A DNA stretch of 64,000 nucleotides. Source: Mesotaenium endlicherianum. Taxonomy: Eukaryota; Streptophyta; Zygnematophyceae; Zygnematales; Mesotaeniaceae. Shown piece after piece: positions 48,510 through 57,576 of this stretch (position 1 is its first letter; each line of letters starts with the position of its first letter). Under the pieces are notes generated by a model. It was given only the letters and a program-made list of their open reading frames with translations, did not search any database and was not told the origin of the DNA. The translations under genes and the position numbers were made by a program. Location: positions 52,632 through 116,631 of the forward strand of contig WELA01003661.1 of the NCBI GenBank assembly GCA_009602735.1. The letters run 5' to 3'.

Positions 48510-49988
48510 ATGGTAAGGACAAGGTCTCAAACTAGCAACTCCCGAGACATGGAGAACCAGGATAACGAGAATGTCGAAAACCAGGCGGAAAGCCATGTAG
48601 CGGGAAACCGTACCTATTCGGAAGCAGTAGCGGATACTGCAGCTAGGGAGGCTGCAGATGAGGCAGCTGCTATTGCCTCAGTCGCAGCTCAGCAAGCTGA
48701 GGAGGAGATAGCCAGACTAGAAGCTGAACAAGTAGCAAAGGCCGCTGAAGATATACAAAGGAGGGAAGGACAGCCAGCTGACGAGCGCACTGTTGAAGAA
48801 CTTATGGCATCAAGGGCCAATGTTCTGAACCCACCTCCTGCCGTACAACTCAATGTACCCCTAGGTCAAATACGTGACCGGCTGAATGCGGCAGGAATTG
48901 CTGCTGCAGGAGCAAGAGGGATTGTTGAGGACACTACTCAGCGAGTAGATGCCAATGCTGCTGCTGCATTTGCTAATCTACCACCCCAAAATGTAGACTT
49001 GGGAGCATTGTTCGTTCAGATGCAGTCGCAAATGGCGACCATGTATCAGTCCCAGCAGGAGGACAAAAGAATCATAATGTCCCTACTCCGGGACAGAGAC
49101 CAACTGGGGTCTCACACCACTAGTGGTGGTGGCCGAGGGCCTAGTAAGCCCAAGCCGAAACCTCCCCAGGACTATGATCCTGAGGGAAACAGAAAATATT
49201 ACCTGATCAAGTTTCTCGCGGATGTTGAGCAGTGGCTGGAGAACTACCCAGAACTGCAAGATTACGAGAAGGTCAGGCACACCGGTGCGCTACTGAAAGG
49301 CAGTGCCGCAGACTGGTGGCTTTACTGGAAGGAAGAGCGTAAGGCTCGGCAACTCGGTGACCCTACGTGGGTAGAGTTTGTCGAGAAGTTGCATGAGAAG
49401 TTTGATGTCATCAACCAGCAGGAGAAAGCTATCTATGCGATGATCTCCCTGACACTGAAGCAGACCACTTCAGTTGCTGAGTTTGCTCAAAAGTTCCAAG
49501 AGAACATGATGAAGCAGCCTGATTTGCCAGAACGGTATAGGATAGCATACTTCAGGTATGGCTTGAAATCCGAGGTCTCTGGTCATTTTGCTGAGAAAAA
49601 GTATGAGAAACTGGCTGACTTGATCCAGGATGCTGACGCCTGGGATCAGCAGCAGTTCAATCACAAGCGCCAGAGTAACGCTTTGGTGTCTAAGATTGTC
49701 AAAAAGCCCCACGGTTCCTACAATGCAGTTGAAGGAGACCAGGCTGAGGATAATCAGGGTGATGAATATGAGTATGAGTACAATGCTATTCAGTCTAGAG
49801 GTAGAGGTGGTCCCTCTCGAGGTGGCTATGGAAGGGGTGGTGGTAGGACTAAGCCGAGACCAGCCTCAGCAAAATCTACTTGCTACCATTGTCAGCAGAA
49901 AGGCCACTACAGAGAACAGTGTCCGGTCAAGCACCTGCCTAAGGTCGAGAGAAAAGACCAGCCTTTAAAAGACAGCAACAGTCAGTAA
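48510..49988 (+). CDS. gag: Element F gag (capsid + zinc knuckle)
   Basis: 492-residue structural protein of the virus-like particle. Residues 1-110 are Ala/Glu-rich and probably helical. Residues about 230-390 are a retrotransposon gag/capsid domain ('[20 protein letters not shown]', '[14 protein letters not shown]'). A Gly/Arg-rich linker is followed by one perfect CCHC knuckle at about residues 458-471 (C-X2-C-X4-H-X4-C, '[14 protein letters not shown]'). It stops at TAA 49986-49988, inside a hairpin that belongs to the frameshift signal. ATG 48510 is the first ATG after the PBS and matches the start in element A. Confidence 0.93.
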   Translation: MVRTRSQTSNSRDMENQDNENVENQAESHVAGNRTYSEAVADTAAREAADEAAAIASVAAQQAEEEIARLEAEQVAKAAEDIQRREGQPADERTVEELMASRANVLNPPPAVQLNVPLGQIRDRLNAAGIAAAGARGIVEDTTQRVDANAAAAFANLPPQNVDLGALFVQMQSQMATMYQSQQEDKRIIMSLLRDRDQLGSHTTSGGGRGPSKPKPKPPQDYDPEGNRKYYLIKFLADVEQWLENYPELQDYEKVRHTGALLKGSAADWWLYWKEERKARQLGDPTWVEFVEKLHEKFDVINQQEKAIYAMISLTLKQTTSVAEFAQKFQENMMKQPDLPERYRIAYFRYGLKSEVSGHFAEKKYEKLADLIQDADAWDQQQFNHKRQSNALVSKIVKKPHGSYNAVEGDQAEDNQGDEYEYEYNAIQSRGRGGPSRGGYGRGGGRTKPRPASAKSTCYHCQQKGHYREQCPVKHLPKVERKDQPLKDSNSQ

Positions 49989-50005
49989 TCCAGTCTACTG
50001 ACTGT
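49964..50005 (+). promoter_or_regulatory. Programmed -1 ribosomal frameshift signal (gag to pol)
   Basis: Slippery heptamer T TTA AAA at 49964-49970, with gag-frame codons TTA (49965) and AAA (49968) as the X XXY YYZ rule requires. After a 7-base spacer comes a perfect 10-bp stem, ACAGTCAGTA (49978-49987) pairing with TACTGACTGT (49996-50005), with an 8-base loop. The gag stop lies in this hairpin. The pol frame is open from 49943, is -1 relative to gag and overlaps it by 46 nt, so a shift here gives a Gag-Pol fusion. Confidence 0.85.
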
Positions 50006-50056
50006 GAGGATGCTAGAGATAGTGAGTCGTCACTAGCTGCCCTCGTAGCAGGTATT

Positions 50057-53000
50057 ATGGGTCCTGCTGAACTGGATTCACTATGCATGCCTGACAACCA
50101 GATAAAGGAGACCATCAGCAATATAGACGTCCAGAGAGTGCACACTCTGGATGCTCTTGTTCCACCTGATGTCCAACATTTCTTTGCTACGTCAGGAGAA
50201 CAATGCGAAAGTCAGGAAAAGACAGTCCCCCCTATCCTACTGCATTGCATGATTGCAGGTAGGAAGGTGAGGGCATTTGTTGACGGAGGGGCGTCACATA
50301 CTTTTATCCACAAGGACTTAGTTAAGCGGCTAAGGCTGCCTACTGTCACCCAAGGGAATAGAAAAATATTCCTTGGAGATGCCTCAAGTATCCCGGGAGG
50401 AGTTATAACCAAGCCTATTGAGGTCCAGTTAGGTTCTGGCATTGCAGTTCTAACTGAAACGCTTACATTTGAGGTACTCAACACTGGCTTTTATGATCTC
50501 GTGCTAGGCAGGTCCTGGCTTAATAGACATCAAGCTGAAGTGTGTTGGAGCAGAGGTACAGTTAAAGTGAGAGGAGCCAGTGATGGGCAGACTGACTTGG
50601 CACCCACCAGTGCTCTTCCTCTTGTCCTGTGTGGATGGCAAATGAAGGAAAAGAAGAGGCTTCCAGAAGGATGCAAGTTGCTGAATGCAATGGAGTTCGT
50701 CAAAAGCTGGAACCAGAAGGAAGACAGAATGTTCTGTCTGCTGCTAAGAGAGGTACCTCCTCAACCTGAAGAAGTGGTTGAGAAAAAGGTACACCCTCCG
50801 GAACACCCTACTGCTGCAAACATTGTTGCTCAGTACACGGATGTGTTTAATATGCCTCCAGGACTACCCCCTAAGCGGGAAGTAGATCATAGGATTGATT
50901 TATTACCTGGTAGCCAGCCACCCTGGCAACGCACGTATGGCTTGTCTTATTTGGAGAGTGAGGAGTTGAAAACACAGATTGCAGAGCTGGAGGAAAATGG
51001 TTACATTTCTCCCAGTAAATCACCGTACGGCGCACCTATCCTATTTGTTAAGAAAAAGGATGGCAGTATGCGGATGTGTGTGGATTACAGAGCCCTGAAC
51101 AGAATTACAGTAAAGAACAAGTATGCTTTACCCAGAATCGAGGACTTGCTTGATACCCTGTCTGGCGCTAAGGTGTTCAGTAAGATAGATCTCAAGAGTG
51201 GTTATCATCAAATCAGAATTGCTGAGGGGGATGAACACAAGACTGCTTTCCGCACACGTTATGGACACTATGAGTTCAACGTGATGCCATTTGGACTGAC
51301 TAATGCTCCTGCTACCTTTATGGGTGCTATGAATGACATTTTCAGACCTTATTTGGATAAGTTTGTGCAAGTTTTCCTGGATGATATTTTAATTTTCTCT
51401 AAAGATGAAGCTCAGCACACTGAACACTTAAAGAAAGTGCTGGACACTCTGCGGAAAAATCACTTGTATGCTAAAATGAGCAAGTGTGATTTCTTTAAGG
51501 AAAGTATTGAATTCTTAGGCCACGTTGTCAGTAAAGAGGGCATCAGTGTGGATCCTAAGAAAGTCCAGACCATAAGGGACTGGCCAGTACCACAGTCTGT
51601 CTCTGAAGTTAGATCCTTCCTCGGGTTGGCTAACTACTATAGGAGATTTATTGAGAATTATTCCACAAAGGCCAGTAAACTGACTGACCTTACTAAGAAA
51701 GACATCGGGTATGTGTGGGGGGAAGAGCAGCAGGCTGCCTTCCAGACCCTTAAAGATGCCCTTTGTTCTGCCCCAGTGCTAGCCGTGTATGACCCCAGCA
51801 AACCGGTGCAGGTGGTTACTGATGCCTCTGATTTTGCCATGGGTGCTATTTTGTTGCAGCCTGCTGACAAAACCACAAAGGATGGTAAGGTACGGCAGGA
51901 GTGGCATCCTGTGTTGTATGAGTCTATGAAATTTAATCCAGCGGAGATTAATTACTCAGTGCATGATAAAGAGCTGCTAGCTATCATTCATGTACTCAAA
52001 CAGTGGAGAGCATACTTACATGGTAAAGCTTTTAAGGTGATTACAGATCATCTAGCTCTGACCCACTTTCAGAAGAAGTCCAAGCTGTCGAGGAGGGAGA
52101 ACCGCTGGAGCCAGATGCTGGAGCAGTTCCAAGTCCAGATCGACTACAAACCAGGGAAGTTGAATCCTGCTGATGCACTCTCTAGAAGACCTGACTTGCA
52201 AGAAAGGAACTTTAGTCAGCATGCTGTAGATAAAGTCCTGTGTGCACTCACTTCACTAAAGGTGAAAAAGTCCTTCCTTGAACAACTTAGGAAAGCCTAC
52301 CTTTCTGACCCAACATTTGAGCCCAGCCCCACTACTGGTATGTGTCGTGCTACCGCACTCGGGTATAAGCTCAAGGGAGGGGTCTGGGTGACTGAAACCA
52401 CTTCAGGCAGGCTGAAGCTGGTCATTCCTAATAATTTGGAAATAAGGTCTCTCTTACTGAGTCAAGCTCATGACAGTCTCCTGGGTGGACATTTGGGGCA
52501 GGCCAAAACTGTTGGCAAACTGGCAAAACATTATCATTGGGAGGGGTTACCCCGGGAGGTCTTGAAATATGTCAAGTCCTGTGACCAGTGTCAGAGAAAT
52601 AAGTCTCGGCACACACCACCCGGAGGTCTCTTGCAACCGCTACCCATCCCAGCGGGACGCTGGGAAACTATATCCATGGACTGGGTGGTCTCACTACCAA
52701 GAACTGCCAACGGGCATGATTCAATACTGGTAGTCGTGGATAAACTGACAAAAATGGTCATTTTTATCCCCACAACTGTCAAAGTGACTGCACTCGAAAC
52801 AGCGAGACAGTTTTACAACCATGTAGTATGCCAACATGGGCTCCCTTCTAATATCATCTCAGACAGAGACTCAAAATTCACCTCTAAGTTCTGGAGAGCT
52901 TTAATGGGGTTAATGGGAGTCAAACAGCTGCTCAGCACAGCAAACCACCCTCAGACTGATGGGCAGACTGAAAGAACTAACCGAGTTCTGCAGGAGGTGC

Positions 53001-53773
53001 TGAGAGCATATATTAACCAAAAACAAGATAATTGGGATGACCTGTTGCCTCAAATTCAGTTTGCGGTCAACAGTGCGGTGCACGCGTCAACGGGCAAAAC
53101 TCCTTTTGAACTCAGCCTGGGTAGAGTCCCTAAGTCTCCTCTAGATGTGCTAGGGGAATCTTTAACTCACCCTGAAGGGATTGACAACCCGGTCTCCCTC
53201 CAGTTAACTCAGGAGTTTGCTGACACCCTGTCAGAAGTCCAACGAAACTTGCACACGGCCCAAGAAAACCAACAAAAATACGCTAATCAACACCGTCGGG
53301 AACTGACATTTTCCAAGGGGGATTTAGTCAAACTGCATTCTCAGCACCTGTACCTCCCTGGTGTGGTCAAGAAAAAGCTTGGCCCTGTCTGGGTCGGTCC
53401 ATATTCGGTGGTCCGTCGTGTCGGTCAGAATGCTTACAAACTGAACATGTCAGCTGAATACAAGGGGCACCCGGTCTTTAATGTCTCCTTCCTGGAACCG
53501 TACATCAAAGGTGATACACTGTTCACAGGTCGGTTCCCTGTCCAACCGGGACCGGTCCCCGCTGTCCGGGACGGCGACCCTGAGGAATATGAGGTCGATG
53601 AGATTTTAGACGCTCGCTCGGTCCGTCGATCGTCTAAATATGTCATGAAATACCTCATTCGATGGAAGGGTTACGATGCCTCTGGGGACACTTGGGAGTT
53701 TAAGGACCACTTGACCAATGCCAAAGGGGCGTTGACACGGTTCCACCTTCGGGCCGCTGGAGTCCCTCCATAA
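50057..53773 (+). CDS. pol: Element F pol: protease, RT, RNase H, integrase, chromodomain
   Basis: 1238 residues counted from the first ATG; the frame is open back to 49943, so the natural product is probably Gag-Pol by frameshift. Protease at about residue 74 ('[15 protein letters not shown]', with Gly where Ser/Thr is usual after the catalytic Asp). Reverse transcriptase: '[20 protein letters not shown]' at about 340, '[11 protein letters not shown]', catalytic '[11 protein letters not shown]' at about 441. RNase H: '[16 protein letters not shown]' at about 585 and '[15 protein letters not shown]'. Integrase: HHCC zinc finger at about 805-845 ('[11 protein letters not shown]'), DD(35)E with Asp in 'SMDWVVSLP' and '[10 protein letters not shown]' and Glu in '[10 protein letters not shown]', then a GPY/F-like '[16 protein letters not shown]'. 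The C-terminal chromodomain ('[10 protein letters not shown]', '[16 protein letters not shown]') is expected to direct integration to modified chromatin. Confidence 0.96.
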   Translation: MGPAELDSLCMPDNQIKETISNIDVQRVHTLDALVPPDVQHFFATSGEQCESQEKTVPPILLHCMIAGRKVRAFVDGGASHTFIHKDLVKRLRLPTVTQGNRKIFLGDASSIPGGVITKPIEVQLGSGIAVLTETLTFEVLNTGFYDLVLGRSWLNRHQAEVCWSRGTVKVRGASDGQTDLAPTSALPLVLCGWQMKEKKRLPEGCKLLNAMEFVKSWNQKEDRMFCLLLREVPPQPEEVVEKKVHPPEHPTAANIVAQYTDVFNMPPGLPPKREVDHRIDLLPGSQPPWQRTYGLSYLESEELKTQIAELEENGYISPSKSPYGAPILFVKKKDGSMRMCVDYRALNRITVKNKYALPRIEDLLDTLSGAKVFSKIDLKSGYHQIRIAEGDEHKTAFRTRYGHYEFNVMPFGLTNAPATFMGAMNDIFRPYLDKFVQVFLDDILIFSKDEAQHTEHLKKVLDTLRKNHLYAKMSKCDFFKESIEFLGHVVSKEGISVDPKKVQTIRDWPVPQSVSEVRSFLGLANYYRRFIENYSTKASKLTDLTKKDIGYVWGEEQQAAFQTLKDALCSAPVLAVYDPSKPVQVVTDASDFAMGAILLQPADKTTKDGKVRQEWHPVLYESMKFNPAEINYSVHDKELLAIIHVLKQWRAYLHGKAFKVITDHLALTHFQKKSKLSRRENRWSQMLEQFQVQIDYKPGKLNPADALSRRPDLQERNFSQHAVDKVLCALTSLKVKKSFLEQLRKAYLSDPTFEPSPTTGMCRATALGYKLKGGVWVTETTSGRLKLVIPNNLEIRSLLLSQAHDSLLGGHLGQAKTVGKLAKHYHWEGLPREVLKYVKSCDQCQRNKSRHTPPGGLLQPLPIPAGRWETISMDWVVSLPRTANGHDSILVVVDKLTKMVIFIPTTVKVTALETARQFYNHVVCQHGLPSNIISDRDSKFTSKFWRALMGLMGVKQLLSTANHPQTDGQTERTNRVLQEVLRAYINQKQDNWDDLLPQIQFAVNSAVHASTGKTPFELSLGRVPKSPLDVLGESLTHPEGIDNPVSLQLTQEFADTLSEVQRNLHTAQENQQKYANQHRRELTFSKGDLVKLHSQHLYLPGVVKKKLGPVWVGPYSVVRRVGQNAYKLNMSAEYKGHPVFNVSFLEPYIKGDTLFTGRFPVQPGPVPAVRDGDPEEYEVDEILDARSVRRSSKYVMKYLIRWKGYDASGDTWEFKDHLTNAKGALTRFHLRAAGVPP

Positions 53774-53823
53774 CTGTCATTTCAGTTGACACGGGAAGGT
53801 GACAGGCGGTCCTGTCTCCATTT

Positions 53824-53836
53824 AAGTTGGAGGGGA
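53824..53836 (+). promoter_or_regulatory. Internal copy of the polypurine-tract motif
   Basis: AAGTTGGAGGGGA, 50 bp after the pol stop. The same AAGTTGGAGGGA core stands immediately before the 3' LTR (55818-55829). Equivalent internal copies exist in element B (59480-59491 and 59397-59409 on the complementary strand). A duplicated PPT could prime plus-strand DNA internally, like a central PPT, or mark a recombination joint. Confidence 0.65.
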
Positions 53837-54009
53837 AAATATATGACAGTTAGTGAGCGAGAGCGATAAAAACACACTCATACGTTTATGTGTAGCGCAT
53901 CGCAACTACGTCAACTTTTAGCAATCATCCTGTAAGGTAAACAGCAGCGAAGCCACTATACTAAATACTAACATACTTCCTGCAATCCCTATGACAAAGG
54001 TCCATATCC

Positions 54010-54040
54010 TACTAACTTGTGCCCTGGTTACATGTGCAGG
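54010..54040 (+). promoter_or_regulatory. Candidate 3' splice site of the third-ORF mRNA
   Basis: Perfect TACTAAC (54010-54016) followed 22 bases later by a CAG|G acceptor (AG at 54038-54039), one base before the ATG at 54041. This spacing is normal for a branch point and 3' splice site, suggesting the third ORF is made from a spliced subgenomic RNA as retroviral env is. No donor has been assigned. Confidence 0.55.
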
Positions 54041-55717
54041 ATGGCGCCCACCACACAAAAGGAGGACAGAAAGCGCAAGGCAGAAGAAGCCAGGAGGACA
54101 ATGGAGCAATACCAGAAGGAGCTGGCGGCGACGTCCCTCACCAGGAGAGAACAAGAAAGGGTCCGCAAACAACAAGAGGCGGCAGAAGAGGCACAGAGGA
54201 AGAAGGATCAGGAAGCGGAAAACCTCAGGAAGGCTGAGGAGGAGAGACAGAAGAAACAGCAAGAAGAAGCGGCAGCGGCAGAAGAGGAGAAAAGAAAAAA
54301 GATTGAAGCGGACAGACAGAAGAGCTTGGCCACTTACAGGTATACTGTGGTGGGTGGCCAAAACTTCGATAACCTGAAGGAAGCATTGCTGGCAGCCCAG
54401 GAGATCAACAGGCTGGAACAGACAACACTGCTACAGAAGGAAGGAGCTACAGCACTGGACAGGTACATCGAGACACACACCGGCGTGGTCCTTTACGAAG
54501 ATTATGCTAAGATGGTGGGCTATACAGCAGAGCAGGCCCGGTATCTCGCAGATGATTCAGAGGACAAGCCGGTCCCCATACCGGGAATAGTGGGAGATCA
54601 GAGACTCATCCGGATGGTGAGCATGCGGCCCGATAGCTTTAAGGATACGGTATTCTACCTCACACTCCTGCCAGCTTACAATGAAGTTGAGAGAAGGAGC
54701 TGGGAGTACTTGGCCAGGGAAGCAGGACAGCAGATGTTCTCTCCCCACTGGTTCCCGTGTAAACTGAGGAAGGCTGAGCACGGACCCCAGTACTACCAGC
54801 AGCCAACAGACTGGAGGTGGATGACCGTCACAAATAAGAAGCAGGAGTGTGACCGAGCCCAACCGGATGACTTCCACTATGGCCTAGACGGCTATCTCAT
54901 CCTACCACCTCACATTGCCCCTTGGGACCCCAGGCTGAATGGATGCCTGAGCAATATGAATGCAGAGACCAAGGAACATAGGAGGAGGGGAAGAGACTAC
55001 TTCTCTAAGGGAAAGCATGCCTTTGTCAAATGGGCAAAGAATGCAGGCCGGATAGATATCAGTAGGCTGAAGGCCAAGCAACCTCCAGCGCGCCCTAAGA
55101 AAGGGAGGTCGGTAGACTACTCCATGTCTACTAGGGAGCAGGACGACTTAGTGGACGAGACCCCTACTCTCTCCGAGGAGGAGGATGAGGAGGATGAGGA
55201 AGAAGAACAAGGCAGAGGAGAAGCATCAGCAGCAGGTACTCAGGATACCCAGGGACAGGCAGTGGCACTTCCTAAAGAACCACGATCAGGTGTGTGGAAT
55301 GTGATCCCCGTTATGGCGACAACTGGACCCCGCGCTCGCTCCCCCAGCCCACCTGCCCAAGCAGGGGAAGAAGCTGATCTGACTGTACTGGGCAGCAGAC
55401 ACAGACAGAAATCCCCAGAGGACAGGGGTGCCAGAAGAGGGACACGCGGGTGGGCCAGAGGTATGCCAGCCTCCCCCTCCGCTCAGGGGCATGTACCTCT
55501 AGCCAATGTATTTCAGCATCCTACTGGAATGCCTGTCTATGTGGGAATCAACACCCAAATAGTTGAAGAGCAGGCCACCATCCTCCGTTCTCCTCGAGGG
55601 CCAACTTTAGAGCAAACAGGGTTCTTTAGAAGGCCAGCTGACAGACCTAGAGGGCTGTCCAGATCTAGGTCCAGATCTCCGTCCCCTGATCCTGAAGCCC
55701 CAGGAACCACCCCTTAA
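54041..55717 (+). CDS. Element F third ORF, unknown protein in the env position
   Basis: 558 residues from ATG 54041 (an in-frame non-ATG extension exists to 54017). Residues 1-95 are an extremely charged Glu/Lys/Arg/Gln coiled coil. Residues about 100-345 look globular, with blocks shared with the homologue in element B: 'YRYTV', 'YNEVERRSWEYLAREA', 'PTDWRWMTV', 'HIAPWDPRL', 'SKGKHAFVKWAK'. A long acidic, Ser/Pro-rich disordered tail follows, with a second shared block around 'GMPVYV' and an Arg-Ser end ('SRSRSRSPSPD'). No signal peptide, membrane segment or Cys pattern is seen, so it is not an obvious envelope glycoprotein. I recognise no family. Conservation of sequence blocks and position in a diverged relative argues for a real function in the element, such as RNA or chromatin handling, but that is inference. 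Confidence 0.85.
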   Translation: MAPTTQKEDRKRKAEEARRTMEQYQKELAATSLTRREQERVRKQQEAAEEAQRKKDQEAENLRKAEEERQKKQQEEAAAAEEEKRKKIEADRQKSLATYRYTVVGGQNFDNLKEALLAAQEINRLEQTTLLQKEGATALDRYIETHTGVVLYEDYAKMVGYTAEQARYLADDSEDKPVPIPGIVGDQRLIRMVSMRPDSFKDTVFYLTLLPAYNEVERRSWEYLAREAGQQMFSPHWFPCKLRKAEHGPQYYQQPTDWRWMTVTNKKQECDRAQPDDFHYGLDGYLILPPHIAPWDPRLNGCLSNMNAETKEHRRRGRDYFSKGKHAFVKWAKNAGRIDISRLKAKQPPARPKKGRSVDYSMSTREQDDLVDETPTLSEEEDEEDEEEEQGRGEASAAGTQDTQGQAVALPKEPRSGVWNVIPVMATTGPRARSPSPPAQAGEEADLTVLGSRHRQKSPEDRGARRGTRGWARGMPASPSAQGHVPLANVFQHPTGMPVYVGINTQIVEEQATILRSPRGPTLEQTGFFRRPADRPRGLSRSRSRSPSPDPEAPGTTP

Positions 55718-55830
55718 GGTGACAGGCTGAAAAGATAGTCAGTAAGGGAGGCTGGTCAGGGTCAGTTTCTTTATTTAAAGCTTTTGCAGTTTAATGTTGT
55801 CGAGGCGACAACAAGTTAAGTTGGAGGGAT
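55718..55830 (+). promoter_or_regulatory. 3' non-coding end of F with hairpin and polypurine tract
   Basis: Contains a 7-bp hairpin GTTGTCG-AGG-CGACAAC (55796-55812), then the polypurine tract AAGTTGGAGGGA (55818-55829), directly before the 3' LTR. The same hairpin with the PPT is present in B (57335-57351) and in relic G (46440-46456, loop changed), so it is conserved between family members. Confidence 0.75.
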
Positions 55831-56549
55831 TGTAATGAATCAGTATATTAGTGGATATAATATTCATTTAAATATAATAGTTAATTAAGTTCAGCCTGCT
55901 GAACTTTAGTTAATAATCAGTCTGCTGGACTTTACATAATTATCAGTTTAATGACTCGGCCAAAAGCAGCAGGCTGAAGTCAACTTAAGTCAGCTTGCTG
56001 ACACATTCTTTGACAGCCAGCTGACTTCCGTACTCGGTAGCAGCGAACTGCCTCGATATGCATCTAAGTGTGATATGCTAGATGAATGGCCAGATGACAT
56101 CCCTATGATGGATGGCTATTCGGGATGATGGGAGATGGCGGTGGATTTGGTTAACCGAGGTCCTACCAACGTGGTTAACTCCCGGGTAGGCGGTGCCATC
56201 GCACTGACCGTTGAACAGTAAACTCATTCCATGTACATATGCTAGGCATTGCTCTCGAGTTCGGCATTCGGAAATGAGGCCAACTCTCTTGTACAGCTTA
56301 CTGAGAGAGATCTGAATCCAAGGCGAGAAGCCATTGATACGCACTGTCTTCTAACCTTGCTTATGTATGAGTTTACTGATTTGCATTATTGATGCTAGTT
56401 TACTCTCATTTGACTGACGAGTAGTATTACCTGCTAGTGTATTGTCCTTTGCCGTTTAACGAGTTAACGGAAATACCATAAAGATTACTTGCTGATATAA
56501 AGATCTTTATTAATTGTTAATCGCCTATTTGGTAAGTCGATTCATTTCA
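55831..56549 (+). repeat. 3' LTR of element F
   Basis: 719 bp, TGTAATGAATC ... GATTCATTTCA. Nearly identical to the 5' LTR apart from about 20 substitutions and lack of the 26-bp duplication. Followed by the CCGGA target duplication. Confidence 0.95.
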
Positions 56550-56608
56550 CCGGAGCGGCAGCAATCAGGAATGCCAAAACTGCTACTAATCGAGCCAATG
56601 TTGCTGCT
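56550..56608 (+). pseudogene. 59-bp continuation of element A gag
   Basis: Resumes A gag in frame after the F insertion (duplicated CCGGA, then an Ala/Asn/Arg-rich stretch aligning with F gag around residues 130-150). It is then interrupted by the TG of element B at 56609. Confidence 0.8.
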
Positions 56609-57316
56609 TGAAATGAATCGACTTACCAAATAGGAGATTAACAATTAATGAAGATCTTTATATCAGCAAGTAATCTTTATGGTATTTTCTGTTAATTGAT
56701 TGAACAGCAAAGAACAATACACTAGCAGTGGACAATACTCGCAAGTCAAATGCAAGTAAACTAGCATCAATAATGCAATTACTAAACGCACACATAAGCA
56801 AGGCTAGGAGAGAGTGCATATCAATGGCTTCTCGCCTTGGATTTAGATATCTCTCAGTGAGCAGTACAAGAGAGTTGACCTCATTTCCAAATACCGAACT
56901 CGAAAGCAATGTCTAGCATATGTACATGGAATGAGTTTGCTGTTCAACGGATAATGCGATGGCACCGCCTACCCGAGAGTTAACCACGTTGGTAGGACCT
57001 TGGTTAACCAAATCCACCGCCATCTCCTATCATCCCAAATCACCATCCATCCTAAGGATGTCATCTGGCCATTCATCTAACATACCACACTTAGATGCAT
57101 ACCTAAGCAGTTTGCTGCTACCGAGTATGGAAGTCAGCTGGCTGTCAAAGAATGTGTCAGCAAGCTGACCTAAGGTTGCTGCTCCCGGCTGAGTCATTAA
57201 ACCGATTATTTTATAAGTCCAGCAGACTCAATATTTACTACAGTTCAGCAGGCTGAACTTATTTAACTATTATATTTAAGTGAATGTTATATCTACCAAT
57301 ATACTGATTTATTACA
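56609..57316 (-). repeat. 3' LTR of element B
   Basis: 708 bp; on the minus strand it begins TGTAATAAATCAG at 57316 and ends GATTCATTTCA at 56609. It aligns with the LTRs of A and F. Its PPT (minus-strand AAGTTGGAGAGAT) lies at 57317-57329 and the conserved hairpin at 57335-57351. Confidence 0.92.
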
Positions 57317-57576
57317 ATCTCTCCAACTTAACAGGTTGTCGCCTCGACAACAGTAACGCTGGGTACGTGGTCTTCCCCAACTGAAAGTACTGATGTCCCT
57401 CCCACCGCCTTTTGCTCCAACACTGATGTCTCACTGTGGGGATCACTAGAAACAGTGTGCTGTCCCTCCGCCCTCAGCCTACTGCCCTTATAAGGGAGAT
57501 GTGCCTGGGGCTCTACGGTCAGGGGAGCGAAATCGAGGGCCAGACCTCATCCTTCTGTCTTGGGGTCTCCTGAAGC

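Larger units (their letters stand above)
47731..56549 (+). mobile_element. Element F: complete chromodomain-bearing Ty3/gypsy retrotransposon with a third ORF
   Basis: 8.8-kb full-length element. It has LTRs at both ends, initiator-tRNA-Met-type PBS, gag, pol (PR-RT-RNaseH-IN-chromodomain), a third long ORF and a polypurine tract. It is flanked by a perfect 5-bp target-site duplication CCGGA (47726-47730 and 56550-56554). All three main frames are open. The two LTRs differ by roughly 20 substitutions and one 26-bp indel over about 720 bp, so it is not brand-new but not decayed. RT/RNaseH/IN order and the C-terminal chromodomain place it among chromovirus-like Ty3/gypsy elements. Confidence 0.96.

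Noticed and set aside
54041-55717. Third ORF of F as an envelope glycoprotein
   Set aside because: No signal peptide, transmembrane segment, N-glycosylation pattern or cysteine-rich ectodomain; highly charged and disordered tails instead.
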